A DNA stretch of 64,000 nucleotides from Prosthecobacter sp. Lineage in GTDB: Bacteria > Verrucomicrobiota > Verrucomicrobiia > Verrucomicrobiales > Verrucomicrobiaceae. The notes beneath the pieces are model-generated. The model did not search any database and was not told the origin of the DNA. It was given only the letters and a program-made list of their open reading frames with translations. A program made the translations under genes and the position numbers. Of the stretch, positions 43,972 through 52,153 are shown piece after piece. Each line of letters begins with the position of its first letter. Within the stretch, counting starts at the first letter, position 1. The stretch spans positions 1 through 64,000 of the forward strand of contig JAFMIR010000002.1 in assembly GCA_017853885.1 (NCBI GenBank). Direction: 5' to 3'.

Positions 43972-44980
43972 GATTCAAAATGGAATGCTGGGTGGCGGCG
44001 GTCTCAATGTGCGGATTGATCTGATGCTTGATCGACTCGCAGGCTTGCCGGATGGCGTTTTTCATTGCTACGGGCGAAGCACCGCCATGGGCGATGATGG
44101 TGATGCCATTCAGGCCGAGCAGCGGCATGCCGCCGGCTTCATCCGCACTGGTCTGCTGGTGAACGCGTTTGAAGGCAGGTTTGGCGAGCATGGCCCCGAT
44201 CTGGGTCATGGTGCCGGCCATGATTTCACGTTTGATCATCGAAAACATGGCATGCGCCAGTGCTTCGGCAGTCTTGAGGATGATGTTGCCGGTGAATCCG
44301 TCGCAGACTACAACATCCGGCGGATCCTCCCAGATGTCGTGGCCTTCGACATTGCCGCAGAAGTTGAGACCCTTGGAATGGCGGAGAAGTTTACCGGTCT
44401 CTTTGCATAGCGCATTGCCTTTTTCCTCCTCGGTGCCGTTTGACATCAAGCCCACGACAGGATCTGCACGACCTAGAACATGGCGGGCAAAAGCGGTGCC
44501 CATAATGGCATTCTGGACGAGATGTGCCGGTTCGCTGTCGGGATTGGCCCCCGCGTCGATCAGTAGCCAGTTTTTCGTGAGCGAGGGCATGATGGCCACG
44601 ATGGCCGGTCGTTCGATGTGTGGTAGGGTGCGCAGCTTGATAAGAGAGGCCGTCACTGCGGCTCCCGTGTGTCCTGCGCTCACCACAGCATCTGCCTTAC
44701 CCTCCTTCACGAGGTCCACGGCTCGGGAAATGGAACTGTCCTTCTTTTTGCGTACGGCGTCGAGGCCGCTGTCGCTCATATCGACCACTTGGGAGGCCGG
44801 CACAATCTCCAGTTTGGGGCTTGAAACGCCTTGGGCCGCCAATTCTCGCTCCATCACCTCTGGAACGCCGACGAGATAGATTTTCTCAACCTGTGGCAGC
44901 GACTCGAGGGCGAGCTTGACGCCGCCAATCGGGTTCTGCGGGGCGTGGTCGCCGCCCATCACATCGAGAGCGATCTTCAT
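43958..44980 (-). CDS. plsX: Phosphate acyltransferase PlsX
   Basis: Converts acyl-ACP to acyl-phosphate for phospholipid synthesis. The protein has 340 residues, the usual length. Opening ALDVMGGDHAPQNPIGGV is the family signature, followed by DAVVSAGHTGAAVTASLIKL, LLIDAGANPDSEPAHLVQNA, MSNGTEEEKGNALCKETGKLLRH, GNVEGHDIWEDPPDVVVCDGFTGNIILKTAEALAH and a closing HGGASPVAMKNAIRQA. It overlaps fabH by 14 bp. The region upstream (44981-45376) has no rpmF-like frame, unlike most bacteria. Confidence 0.97.
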   Translation of the reverse strand: MKIALDVMGGDHAPQNPIGGVKLALESLPQVEKIYLVGVPEVMERELAAQGVSSPKLEIVPASQVVDMSDSGLDAVRKKKDSSISRAVDLVKEGKADAVVSAGHTGAAVTASLIKLRTLPHIERPAIVAIMPSLTKNWLLIDAGANPDSEPAHLVQNAIMGTAFARHVLGRADPVVGLMSNGTEEEKGNALCKETGKLLRHSKGLNFCGNVEGHDIWEDPPDVVVCDGFTGNIILKTAEALAHAMFSMIKREIMAGTMTQIGAMLAKPAFKRVHQQTSADEAGGMPLLGLNGITIIAHGGASPVAMKNAIRQACESIKHQINPHIETAATQHSILNHAHA

Positions 44981-45376
44981 TCCTAGAGTTCTGGTTGGTG
45001 CATCAAAATCAACACGTTCGGCAGCGTTTAAAGCGTGCCATGCGATGTTTGCAAATGAGAGTTTGTGGCCGCAAGAGCCGAATCATCCAGCCGCAAGGTG
45101 ATCGGCTATGCATCGGCTTGGAGTAGCGGTTGGGCAAGGGAGTAGGGACGGATCGTGCGTGGACTTGGTTTACGCTGCACGGTGAGGTGCCGGGCCCAAT
45201 TGCGAGCCATGGATGGGCGGTTGACCATCAAGCTCGAGGAGAGTCCTGCTCGGAAGACAAGTTTTTGATATTTGATAGAGGTCGATATCAGCTCTAGCGG
45301 AGTCTTCAAAGGGGGGCAACGCTAGTCTTGCTCCTCTCGATACTCGCCGCTAAACCATCACTTTTTCTGTGGCAAC
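44981..45376. other. Non-coding stretch, 396 bp
   Basis: Between the divergent plsX and a small membrane-protein gene. A minus-strand frame at 45106-45309 was checked for the ribosomal protein L32 gene expected here, and does not match. Promoters for both neighbours must lie in this stretch. Confidence 0.5.
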
Positions 45377-45724
45377 ATGACCATAATGAAAATGCCATTC
45401 AAAGGATTGTCGGCTCAAAAGTGGGTGCTGGGATCTGTCATTGCGATTCTTTGGCTGGCGCATCTTGGCACAGCAATCTGGTTTGTGACTCAAAGCGAAG
45501 TCATTGAGGGTAGGGTGATTGAGCGCCATCAACACTTGTTCCCCTCCAAACGACATGGCTGGGAATGTCTCAAGGTTGTCCACATGGACCAACCAGGGAA
45601 ACGCGCAGTGACCTCAATCCAGTATAACGCAACCGACGCGCCTCAATCGGATGTGGTGTCGCTATGGCAGGCAAGATCGGGCCTGATCAGCCCTGGTGCG
45701 GCGAGCTTCGCCGAGGCATTTTAG
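45377..45724 (+). CDS. Small membrane-anchored hypothetical protein, 115 aa
   Basis: A single membrane helix at about 16-36 (VLGSVIAILWLAHLGTAIWFV) is followed by about 75 residues with strands (VIEGRVIERHQHL, CLKVVHMDQPGKRAVTSIQYN). The EGRVIERH...W-x-C-L-K-V-V segment loosely resembles DUF3592-like domains (conversion of a surface protein with a 'GxVxxxxxxxxG' strand) but is too short for confidence. Start at ATG 45377, although an internal ATG at 45386 is also possible. Between plsX and the repeat protein, with no operon partners. Confidence 0.6.
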   Translation: MTIMKMPFKGLSAQKWVLGSVIAILWLAHLGTAIWFVTQSEVIEGRVIERHQHLFPSKRHGWECLKVVHMDQPGKRAVTSIQYNATDAPQSDVVSLWQARSGLISPGAASFAEAF

Positions 45725-45868
45725 GTCGAAGTCTGGATTCTCTACACCTGTCTGCATGAGAGTGTTTGCTTGGCCTCGTTAACTTAGCTGCTTTTGTCGA
45801 GACACCGCAGCACTCTTAGAGCTCAAAAATGCCTTGAATAGATAGGGTGTAAATCGTCCAATAAGGCC

Positions 45869-46417
45869 ATGAATATCCTTCGCTTTTTCATCCTAGCCTT
45901 GCTTGCCTCATCCTCCCTTCTGGCCCAAATCCCTGCGGGAACCGCCACCACCAGCCAACCCAATGCGTTTGGTGAGCAAAAGACCGTGATCCGGGATGCC
46001 ACAGGCCGCGTTACCGGCACCGCCATCACGAGCAAATCGAACGTTTTTGGAGAGCAGAAGACGGTGATTCGCGATGCCACAGGCCGAGTCACCGGCACGG
46101 CCATCACCAATAAGCCCAACGCGTTTGGTGAACAAAGAACCGTGATTCGTGATGCCGCAGGCCGAGTCACTGGGTCTGCCACGGCCACGCAGCCGAATGC
46201 CTTTGGTGAGACGCGCACCACTTTCCGGGATGAAGCGGGGCGCATCACAGGCAGTGGCACCACCACAAAACCGAACGCTTTCGGAGAAACCCGTACCACC
46301 TTCAAAGATGCCAGCGGGCGGGCAACCGGCACGGCCACCAGTCCGCAGCCGAATGCCTTCGGTGAGCGCAAAACCACGGTCCAAGGCAGCTTTCCAAAGG
46401 GCTTCCTAAAAAAGTGA
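45869..46417 (+). CDS. Secreted protein made of 26-residue tandem repeats
   Basis: The signal peptide (residues 1-20, MNILRFFILALLASSSLLAQ) is followed by a short linker and then five full and one partial 26-residue repeat (residues 30-159 and on). Each repeat reads like [QK]PNAFGE[QT][KR]T followed by V/F-x-[RK]D-x-[AT]GR-x-TG-x-[AG]T. The pattern GRVTG after a D-A-T core recalls YD/RHS-type repeats of secreted toxins and carbohydrate-binding surface proteins, but the usual Tyr-Asp is absent. No catalytic domain is present. A small secreted repeat protein with unknown role; ends in a basic tail (GFLKK). Confidence 0.8.
   Translation: MNILRFFILALLASSSLLAQIPAGTATTSQPNAFGEQKTVIRDATGRVTGTAITSKSNVFGEQKTVIRDATGRVTGTAITNKPNAFGEQRTVIRDAAGRVTGSATATQPNAFGETRTTFRDEAGRITGSGTTTKPNAFGETRTTFKDASGRATGTATSPQPNAFGERKTTVQGSFPKGFLKK
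45956..46414 (+). repeat. Tandem 78-bp coding repeats
   Basis: Units at 45956-46033, 46034-46111, 46112-46189, 46190-46267, 46268-46345 and a partial one at 46346-46414. All keep the reading frame; units 1 to 3 share long identical stretches, units 4 and 5 share a second variant. Copy-number change by recombination would add or remove 26 residues without a frameshift. Confidence 0.92.
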
Positions 46418-46471
46418 GCACATTTTCGGCAAGCTCGAAAAGCAGTCTTTTTTTACTTGGTTGGTCGATCT

Positions 46472-46497
46472 AAAAACAGGCCTCCAGCTAGCTGGAG
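46472..46497 (-). terminator. Terminator of the tRNA-Tyr transcript
   Basis: On the minus strand a hairpin with the perfect 16-bp palindrome CTCCAGCTAGCTGGAG (46482-46497) is followed after five bases by five T (46472-46476). It lies about 20 bases downstream of the tRNA 3' end. Confidence 0.75.
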
Positions 46498-46516
46498 CCC
46501 CTATCTTTCCGAGAAG

Positions 46517-46602
46517 TGGTGGGCAGGGCTGGATTCGAACCAGCGTAGACGAAAGTCAGCAGATTTACAGTCTGCCCCCGTTGGCCGCTTGGGTACCTAC
46601 CC
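46517..46602 (-). tRNA. tRNA-Tyr (GTA)
   Basis: Reads GGGTAGG as acceptor 5' strand (46602-46596), pairing with CCTGCCC before the discriminator A and an encoded CCA (46519-46517). The anticodon stem-loop is GCAGA-CTGTAAA-TCTGC with anticodon GTA. The T arm is GCTGG-TTCGAAT-CCAGC. The long variable arm (CTGACTTTCGTC-type) is the class II feature of bacterial tRNA-Tyr. Length is 86 nt with CCA. Confidence 0.97.
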
Positions 46603-46699
46603 GTTCCCGGTGAGGGCCGCGATTATGTAGGCTCTCGCTGCGAATGCAACCGGCGATTTGGGGGAAGTTTTCAGGTCACCCCAGCTGGGAGGCCTCATC

Positions 46700-46750
46700 A
46701 TGCGCAGCCTTGACCTTTCCCCGGCTTCTCTTACCATCATTGGCTCATGA
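46700..46750 (+). CDS. 16-residue mini reading frame in front of the leuA leader peptide
   Basis: Encodes MRSLDLSPASLTIIGS; its stop TGA (46748-46750) overlaps the ATG of the leucine-rich leader in an ATGA (46747-46750). Such start-stop overlaps couple translation, so this tiny frame could load ribosomes onto the leader. It contains three Leu and two Ile codons. Its reality rests only on position and overlap; no ribosome-binding site can be shown. Confidence 0.35.
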   Translation: MRSLDLSPASLTIIGS

Positions 46751-46803
46751 CCCTGCCAGCTACGGCTTTGCTGCTTCTTCCCCTGCGACTTACGCTAGGG
46801 TAG
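46747..46803 (+). CDS. Leucine-rich leader peptide of the leuA attenuator, 18 aa
   Basis: Encodes MTLPATALLLLPLRLTLG, followed by TAG at 46801-46803. Eight of 18 residues are leucine, with four Leu codons in a row (46768-46779) and three more close by. This is the hallmark of attenuation leaders of leucine operons, in which ribosomes stall at Leu codons when charged tRNA-Leu is scarce. It ends 106 bases before the leuA start. The stop codon overlaps the antiterminator strand GGCGGC (46803-46808), so a ribosome that reaches the stop would mask it. Confidence 0.7.
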   Translation: MTLPATALLLLPLRLTLG

Positions 46804-46834
46804 GCGGCCCGCGTTTCCTCGTCATGCATCTCTC

Positions 46835-46858
46835 GCCGTCACGTCACGGCCTTCTTTT
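46835..46858 (+). terminator. Attenuator terminator of leuA
   Basis: Stem GCCGT (46835-46839) and ACGGC (46846-46850) around CACGTC, followed by CTTCTTTT. The left arm plus one base (GCCGTC) can instead pair with GGCGGC at 46803-46808 directly behind the leader stop codon, which would prevent the terminator. The stem has only 5 bp, so folding under cellular conditions should be checked. Confidence 0.55.
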
Positions 46859-46908
46859 GATCCCAGGCACCTCCGCGGTCCCATTCCACCTGTTTCCTCT
46901 ACTTCTTC

Positions 46909-48576
46909 ATGTTGAAAAGTCCGTCCTCCAAATACCAGCGCTTTGATCCTGTCACGTTGCCAAACCGTCGCTGGCCCTCCCAAACGATTGCGAAAGCGCC
47001 AATCTGGTGCTCCGTGGACCTTCGCGATGGTAATCAGGCGCTCGCCGTGCCGATGAATGTCTCTCAGAAGCTCGACATGTTTGATGCGCTAGTGAAATGC
47101 GGCTTCAAGGAGATTGAGGTTGGTTTTCCCTCCGCTTCCAATACGGAATTCAGCTTCAATCGCCGCCTGATTGAGGAAAACCGCATCCCTGACGATGTGA
47201 CTATCCAATGCCTCGTGCAGGCTCGTGAGGATTTGATCGAAAAGACCATCCAGAGCCTCATCGGAGCCAAGAAGGTCATCATCCACATGTACAACTCTAC
47301 CTCGCCCGCGCAGCGGAAGTATGTGTTTGGTAAGTCAAAAGAGGAAATCATTGCTGTGGCCGTCAAAGGTGCACAGATGATCCAAGATCGTCTCCACCGC
47401 CTCACCGAAGGTGGTACGCAGGTGATGCTGCAATACTCGCCGGAAAGCTTTAGTGCCACCGAGGTCGAGTTCGCCAAAGACATCAGCGAGGCCGTCATGG
47501 GCGTGTGGAAGCCGACGCCGCAGCACAAAATGATCCTCAACCTGCCGGATACCGTCGAGGTCTGCATGCCGAACGTCTATGCCGACCAGATCGAGTGGAT
47601 CTGCACGAATATCCAAAACCGCGACAGCCTCATTGTGAGCCTACACACGCACAATGACCGTGGCACCGGCACCGCCGCCACGGAGCTCGGCTTGCTAGCA
47701 GGGGCCGACCGCGTCGAAGGCACTCTGTTTGGCAATGGCGAGCGCACAGGGAATCTCGATATCGTGCAGGTCGCCATGAATCTCTACATGCACGGGCTCG
47801 ATCCCCAGCTCGACTTCAGTGACATGAACGGCCTCATCCAGATGTATGAGCGAACCACTGGCATGACTGTGCCGCCGCGCCAACCGTACGCGGGTGAGCT
47901 GGTCTTTACCGCCTTCAGCGGCAGCCATCAGGACGCCATCAAGAAGGGGCTTGCGGGCTATGAGCAGCACAAAAGCGTCTGGGATGTGCCTTACCTCACC
48001 ATCGATCCGAACGACATCGGTCGTGAATACCGCGAGGTCATCCGTGTGAATTCACAGAGCGGCAAAGGCGGTGTGGCCTACTTGCTCGAAAGCGAATTCG
48101 GCATCGAGCTACCCAAAGACATGCAGCGGGAGTTCGGCCCTATCGCCAATGACATTGTTGATTCTCTCGGTCGTGAGGTCAGTGGTGCGGAGTTGAAGCA
48201 GATGTTCTGGAAGGAATATATCGAGCGCGAGACCCCCTTCACCCTTCACCATTTCCATGCCGATGGCGTGGACGGTGTCTTCACCTGTCGTTGCAGCCTC
48301 GTCATCAATGGCAAGGAACGTGGCATCACCGGACAAGGTAATGGTCCCATCGCTGCTTTTGCTGATGCGCTTGTGCAGGACGCTGGCGCCGCGCCCTTTG
48401 AGGTCACTACCTATCGTGAGCAGAGTCTCTCCAGTGGAACCGGTGCCAGTGCGCTTGCCTACATTCAGATCAAGACCGTCGCAGGAAAACTGGTGTGGGG
48501 GGCAGGAACCGATACGAACATTGAACTTGCCTCGATCAAAGCCGTGCTCAGTGCAGTGAACCGTGCTGAGTTTTGA
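46909..48576 (+). CDS. leuA: 2-isopropylmalate synthase (long type)
   Basis: First committed step of leucine synthesis: condenses acetyl-CoA with 2-oxoisovalerate. The protein has 555 residues. N-terminus KYQRFDPVTLPNRRWPSQTIAKAPIWCSVDLRDGNQAL is that of the LeuA type II enzymes known from Actinobacteria and others. HMGL-like catalytic core with SVDLRDGNQ (metal-binding Asp), the motif VSLHTHNDRGTGTAATELGLLAGADRVEGTLFGNGERTGNLD with the His pair, and a C-terminal LeuA dimer/regulatory domain (about 420-550) ending VLSAVNRAEF. The enzyme is usually inhibited by leucine through that domain. A leucine-rich leader and attenuator hairpin precede the start, so it is likely also regulated at transcription. 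Convergent with the TPR gene. Confidence 0.97.
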   Translation: MLKSPSSKYQRFDPVTLPNRRWPSQTIAKAPIWCSVDLRDGNQALAVPMNVSQKLDMFDALVKCGFKEIEVGFPSASNTEFSFNRRLIEENRIPDDVTIQCLVQAREDLIEKTIQSLIGAKKVIIHMYNSTSPAQRKYVFGKSKEEIIAVAVKGAQMIQDRLHRLTEGGTQVMLQYSPESFSATEVEFAKDISEAVMGVWKPTPQHKMILNLPDTVEVCMPNVYADQIEWICTNIQNRDSLIVSLHTHNDRGTGTAATELGLLAGADRVEGTLFGNGERTGNLDIVQVAMNLYMHGLDPQLDFSDMNGLIQMYERTTGMTVPPRQPYAGELVFTAFSGSHQDAIKKGLAGYEQHKSVWDVPYLTIDPNDIGREYREVIRVNSQSGKGGVAYLLESEFGIELPKDMQREFGPIANDIVDSLGREVSGAELKQMFWKEYIERETPFTLHHFHADGVDGVFTCRCSLVINGKERGITGQGNGPIAAFADALVQDAGAAPFEVTTYREQSLSSGTGASALAYIQIKTVAGKLVWGAGTDTNIELASIKAVLSAVNRAEF

Positions 48577-48584
48577 GAAGCTGT

Positions 48585-48935
48585 CTAATCTTTGACCACC
48601 TTTCCACCGAGCGAAAGGATTCGAGCCTTGGATTTTGCATCCTCGGCCTCGGCGATTTGCTTGTTGCGCACATACATCTGGGAGAGGGCTGTCCAGGCGA
48701 GAAGATCATTCGGCTTCAGGGTGGTGGCCATGAGGCCGGCACCAATGGCCTCCGTGACCTGCTCATTTTTGAGCAATGCCATGCCGAGAGCATGCCAGCC
48801 GTCGAAAAAGCCGGGTTGAAGTTCCACGCACTTGCGCAAGAGGGAAATCGCCTCATCCAGTTCACCGATTGCGACGTGGCCGCTGGCCTCGTCAAAGATG
48901 GACTCCACTTCGGCGCTGGGCTGACTCTCGATCAC
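48585..48935 (-). CDS. TPR-repeat protein, 116 aa
   Basis: Cytoplasmic protein (no signal peptide) with three tetratricopeptide-like units: VESIFDEASGHVAIGELDEAISLLRKCVELQPGF, FDGWHALGMALLKNEQVTEAIGAGLMATTLKPND and LLAWTALSQMYVRNKQIAEAEDAKSKARIL. The W-LG-A-Y-x-P pattern is recognisable in all three. Its start overlaps the stop of the SurA/PpiD-like gene by 4 bp (48932-48935), so both are co-translated. TPR proteins next to foldases often help in assembly of envelope proteins, but no partner is proven. Ends 8 bp from leuA (convergent). Confidence 0.88.
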   Translation of the reverse strand: MIESQPSAEVESIFDEASGHVAIGELDEAISLLRKCVELQPGFFDGWHALGMALLKNEQVTEAIGAGLMATTLKPNDLLAWTALSQMYVRNKQIAEAEDAKSKARILSLGGKVVKD

Positions 48936-50464
48936 GCGGCGGTTTCGGTGCGCATTGGCATTTCAATGCGGGCTTGCTCGACCTTCTTGGTGAACCAAGC
49001 TTCAAAAACGCCCTCGGCTTCGCGATTGGCAAGGTTCTCAGCCTGCTGCTTTCGCGCATTGGCGGCATTGTCACTCTTGCGGAGTTCCTTGGCGTTGACA
49101 TAAACCAGCACGGTTCCCTTGTCGGTATCGACCGCTTGCGAGATTTGGCCGATGCCCGTCCTCTGTGCTTCACGTGCCAACGATGCGCTGTTTGGAACAT
49201 CGGGGGTAGGCGTGGCAGCATCGAGTTCCACGACGGCATTCAGCGTCAGCTTCTTCTCTTTCACAAGGTCTTCGATTTTCTTCTTCTCCTTCAAGCCGGC
49301 GACCAAGAAGTCGCGCGCCTCGTTCACGGCCTTGGTGCGGGCCTCGGCGGCTTTTCTCTCGATGATACCTTCCTTCACTTTGTCCTTCACGGCAGCGAAT
49401 TCCTGCTGCTTGGATTCCTGGATCTCGGAGACGGTAAACACATACCAGCCCTTGTCGGTCTTCACGACGTCAGAAACGGGCTGGCTTTTGGGTTGAGTGA
49501 AAATGGCCTCCACGAGGGCGGTTTCAGCCTTGAGAGCCTCTGGTGGTGTGGCTTGCTCAAAGGCGGGAAGGCTTTCGACTTTTTCCTTAAGTTCGGAGGC
49601 CAGTTTTTCGAGGTTGGCATCACGACCTGTAGCCAAGGCTTTTTCGGTGAAAACATTGAGACGGTCCGAGACCGCTTTTTGGAGTTTTTGACGTTCTTCA
49701 AGTGGCTTCTTGTCGAGGTCCTTGGGGGTTTCGAAGAAAACATACTTCACCGCACGCTTTTCAACCGTCATGTAGGTTTCCTTGGATTCCTCGTAGCTCT
49801 TCTTCAGCTCGTCGTCTGAAACCTGAATGTTCTTTTTGTAGACATCGGTTTCAAACGCGATGGTAGAGACCTTCATGATCTGCTGATTGCTGACATACTG
49901 CTTCTCCGCAGCGAAACTCGAAACGGCATAGTTTTTGGCGACAAGCTGCTTCAGTTTATCGAGACCAATCTTCATTCGCATGATATCGAGCAGGTCGATG
50001 CCATTCATGCCGTACATGCCGGCGGTTTCCTCTACTTGCTGGCCGCGGGAGGCGTCGTAAACGCCATTCGTCTGCATGATGGGAAGTTTTTTGAGCTCCT
50101 CAAAAGCCTCCCCATCGCTGGCGCGGATGCCAGTGTTTTCGAGGACATGTTTCAGCACAAGAGCTGTGCCGACGATGCCACCGCGGTTCGATCCATCCCT
50201 GCCGCCTAGGCTGCTCAGGCCGATGTAAAGATCAAACATGCTCAGGTGTTGCATGGCGAATTGGAGCGAACGGCCCACCTGAGCGACTTCCGCATTGGTG
50301 TAGTCCTTGCCATAAACCGTCATCGCATGGTCGGTGGGGAGAGCTTGAGGAACTTGGGCGTTTTTGTCATAGCGCCAGCCCCCCCATACGGAAAAGCTGA
50401 TGATGATGACGATCGTCAAGACGATCAAGAAGGCTCCACGATGGCGGCGAAAAAACTCAAGCAT
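48932..50464 (-). CDS. SurA/PpiD-like membrane-anchored peptidyl-prolyl isomerase
   Basis: The protein has 510 residues. One N-terminal membrane helix (residues 11-28, AFLIVLTIVIIISFSVWG) anchors a periplasmic chaperone in the way of PpiD: a SurA-N-like helical domain (about 40-200, including the MTVYGKDYTNAEVAQVGRSL opening), helical arms (DELKKSYEESKETYMTVEKR, NVFTEKALATGRDANLEKLASELKEKVESLP) and a parvulin-like isomerase unit with DVVKTDKGWYVFTVSEIQESK at about 360-382. The C-terminal arms are charged and coiled-coil-like. Likely folds exported outer-membrane proteins. The stop overlaps the TPR gene by 4 bp. Its start at 50464 lies far from any other gene. Confidence 0.85.
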   Translation of the reverse strand: MLEFFRRHRGAFLIVLTIVIIISFSVWGGWRYDKNAQVPQALPTDHAMTVYGKDYTNAEVAQVGRSLQFAMQHLSMFDLYIGLSSLGGRDGSNRGGIVGTALVLKHVLENTGIRASDGEAFEELKKLPIMQTNGVYDASRGQQVEETAGMYGMNGIDLLDIMRMKIGLDKLKQLVAKNYAVSSFAAEKQYVSNQQIMKVSTIAFETDVYKKNIQVSDDELKKSYEESKETYMTVEKRAVKYVFFETPKDLDKKPLEERQKLQKAVSDRLNVFTEKALATGRDANLEKLASELKEKVESLPAFEQATPPEALKAETALVEAIFTQPKSQPVSDVVKTDKGWYVFTVSEIQESKQQEFAAVKDKVKEGIIERKAAEARTKAVNEARDFLVAGLKEKKKIEDLVKEKKLTLNAVVELDAATPTPDVPNSASLAREAQRTGIGQISQAVDTDKGTVLVYVNAKELRKSDNAANARKQQAENLANREAEGVFEAWFTKKVEQARIEMPMRTETAA

Positions 50465-50836
50465 GGGAAAACGGGGGCTGGTGAGAAGGGAGGGCGGATT
50501 AAGGCGCTGGCAGCCGGTGCGGCAACCTGAAAGTCATGTTGTTTAGTGGGGTAGGGGGGGTGATTTTCTGGGATCGCATCCTGCGAGTTGAATTGAGCCT
50601 TCCTATCTCAGGTCGGCAGGCTAGCATTTCGATCGGCATGTTGTGAAAATCGAACGCGGTCTCTTTGGGTGGGTGACAATCCGACAGTCACGGGGTGGTG
50701 CGGTTAAAACGAGGCTGGTCTGGGTGGGATGCCGTCCTTCAAGCGCCTCAAAGTGCGGTGACTTGAGTGCAGGAGGGCTCGAACACCGTCTTGCTTCTGG
50801 TCTTGATGGTGTGGATAGTGTCAGACTTACCCCCCC
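50465..50836. other. Non-coding stretch, 372 bp
   Basis: Between the divergent SurA/PpiD-like gene and the FHA gene; it should hold both promoters. The sequence has several G/C runs (a G7 near 50555 and a C7 next to the FHA start) and no gene I can support. Confidence 0.5.
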
Positions 50837-52123
50837 ATGCCCCAGATCATATTCATCTTTGAAGATGGACAGGAAATCAATGTGCCTTTGGCCGATCGTA
50901 TCACGATTGGCAATACGGAACAGAATGATGTCTTCGTGGATGATGAACGCATCTCACAGTTGCATGCTGAGTTGCTACTGAATGCGGATGGCAGCGTTCA
51001 AGTGTTCGATTTAAACTCGATTACCGGCACCTTTGTGAATGGGCAGCGTGTGGTCAGTCATACACTGTTGGATGGTGACAGGCTCGCTTTTGGTCCCCTC
51101 CATGCCGTGCTGGACTTGGAGCTTCCATCGCATTCAGTCACCTCAATCGAGACACGATGTGTGCCTGTCAGTGTGCCGATATCGGCTGTCACTTCGAATG
51201 AAACATTTCCTCCTGCGGAGAATCCGCTCGAGCTGGTAGAGTCAAAGCAGCAGGAATGGTTGGCTGCCATTGAGCAGCTTGCTCGCGAGCATCAGGAAAA
51301 GTCCGCGGCGCTCGATGTCCTGCAAAACGAGCTCGATAGCCTTGCCAGTCAGAAAGTTGAGGCGACAGCCAAACTCGAAACAATCTTGAGCCACCTCCGC
51401 GAAGAGGAGGGTAGGTTGGCCGCCATTCGTCTTGAGCAGATGGAACTGGCTTCAAAGTGTGAGCTCAGTGAAAAGCATCTGCTCGAGAGCGAATCCAAGC
51501 TGGCTCAAGTGCGTGGTCAGCTGGCTGAAATGGCATCGCTGGAGCAGAAAATGGCTTCTTTGAAGGACAGCCTCGCTGAGGTGGAAAAGTGCCGTAGGGC
51601 TCATGAGAGCGCCATTGTAGGACTACAACAGGAGCAGACCCATCAGCAGGCCGTGCTCATCCAGGTTGAGAATAGCCTTGCGGAGACCCAGGAAGCGCTC
51701 ACCAGTTGCCGGGCGGATCTCGTCACTGGCAAGCAGCAGTTGGAAGAAATTCGCGCCCTTCGCGCGGAACATGTGGCGGCCAACCAAGCCCCGCTCGATG
51801 AGCTGCACCGTAGGATCGAGCGCGCAAGAGCGGAGCTCGCCACCTTGGAGACGCGGCTACGGCCGCTTCGAGAATGGAAGGAGTCCCTGGTCCGTCGCCA
51901 AGCTCAGCTTAGCCTGCTTCCTCCTCATTCGCCCGAGGCTCGCGAGTTGCTGCGAGAGATCGAATCCGACTCAGCGCAGTTGCTGCATATCATCAACACA
52001 CCCCCCAGCCGCACTCCGCGTATCGTGCAGGTCGAACCGCCATGCTTTACGGGCGTGCCACTCAAGTCTGGCCACGTTCGGATGCAGGCGGGAACTGTCA
52101 GCAAGGTTGGCGATCAGGTTTAA
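50837..52123 (+). CDS. FHA-domain protein with long coiled coil
   Basis: Cytoplasmic protein of 428 residues. The FHA domain spans residues 1-90 with the phosphothreonine-binding features GNTEQNDVFVDDERISQLHAELLL (arginine/serine region) and DLNSITGTFVNGQRV. From about 130 to 385 a coiled coil follows (heptads with Leu, Glu, Gln, Lys), then a short C-terminal tail containing PPSRTPRIVQVE. FHA domains recognise phosphothreonine, so a Ser/Thr kinase partner is expected, but none is in the window. The first codon is directly preceded by a run of seven C. Convergent with hflX with 30 bp between. Confidence 0.9.
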   Translation: MPQIIFIFEDGQEINVPLADRITIGNTEQNDVFVDDERISQLHAELLLNADGSVQVFDLNSITGTFVNGQRVVSHTLLDGDRLAFGPLHAVLDLELPSHSVTSIETRCVPVSVPISAVTSNETFPPAENPLELVESKQQEWLAAIEQLAREHQEKSAALDVLQNELDSLASQKVEATAKLETILSHLREEEGRLAAIRLEQMELASKCELSEKHLLESESKLAQVRGQLAEMASLEQKMASLKDSLAEVEKCRRAHESAIVGLQQEQTHQQAVLIQVENSLAETQEALTSCRADLVTGKQQLEEIRALRAEHVAANQAPLDELHRRIERARAELATLETRLRPLREWKESLVRRQAQLSLLPPHSPEARELLREIESDSAQLLHIINTPPSRTPRIVQVEPPCFTGVPLKSGHVRMQAGTVSKVGDQV

Positions 52124-52153
52124 ACTCTCGGCCTTGGGTTGGGTCATCGAACT

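Noticed and set aside
45106..45309. Candidate rpmF (ribosomal protein L32) upstream of plsX
   Set aside because: Sequence is not L32-like (no KRR-rich start, no zinc cysteines); the frame has no other support.
45956..46414. CRISPR array
   Set aside because: Repeats are contiguous without spacers, in frame, and encode a secreted protein.
46421..46454. Terminator after the 26-residue-repeat gene
   Set aside because: TTTTCG/CGAAAA stem is AT-rich and separated from the T-run; insufficient alone.
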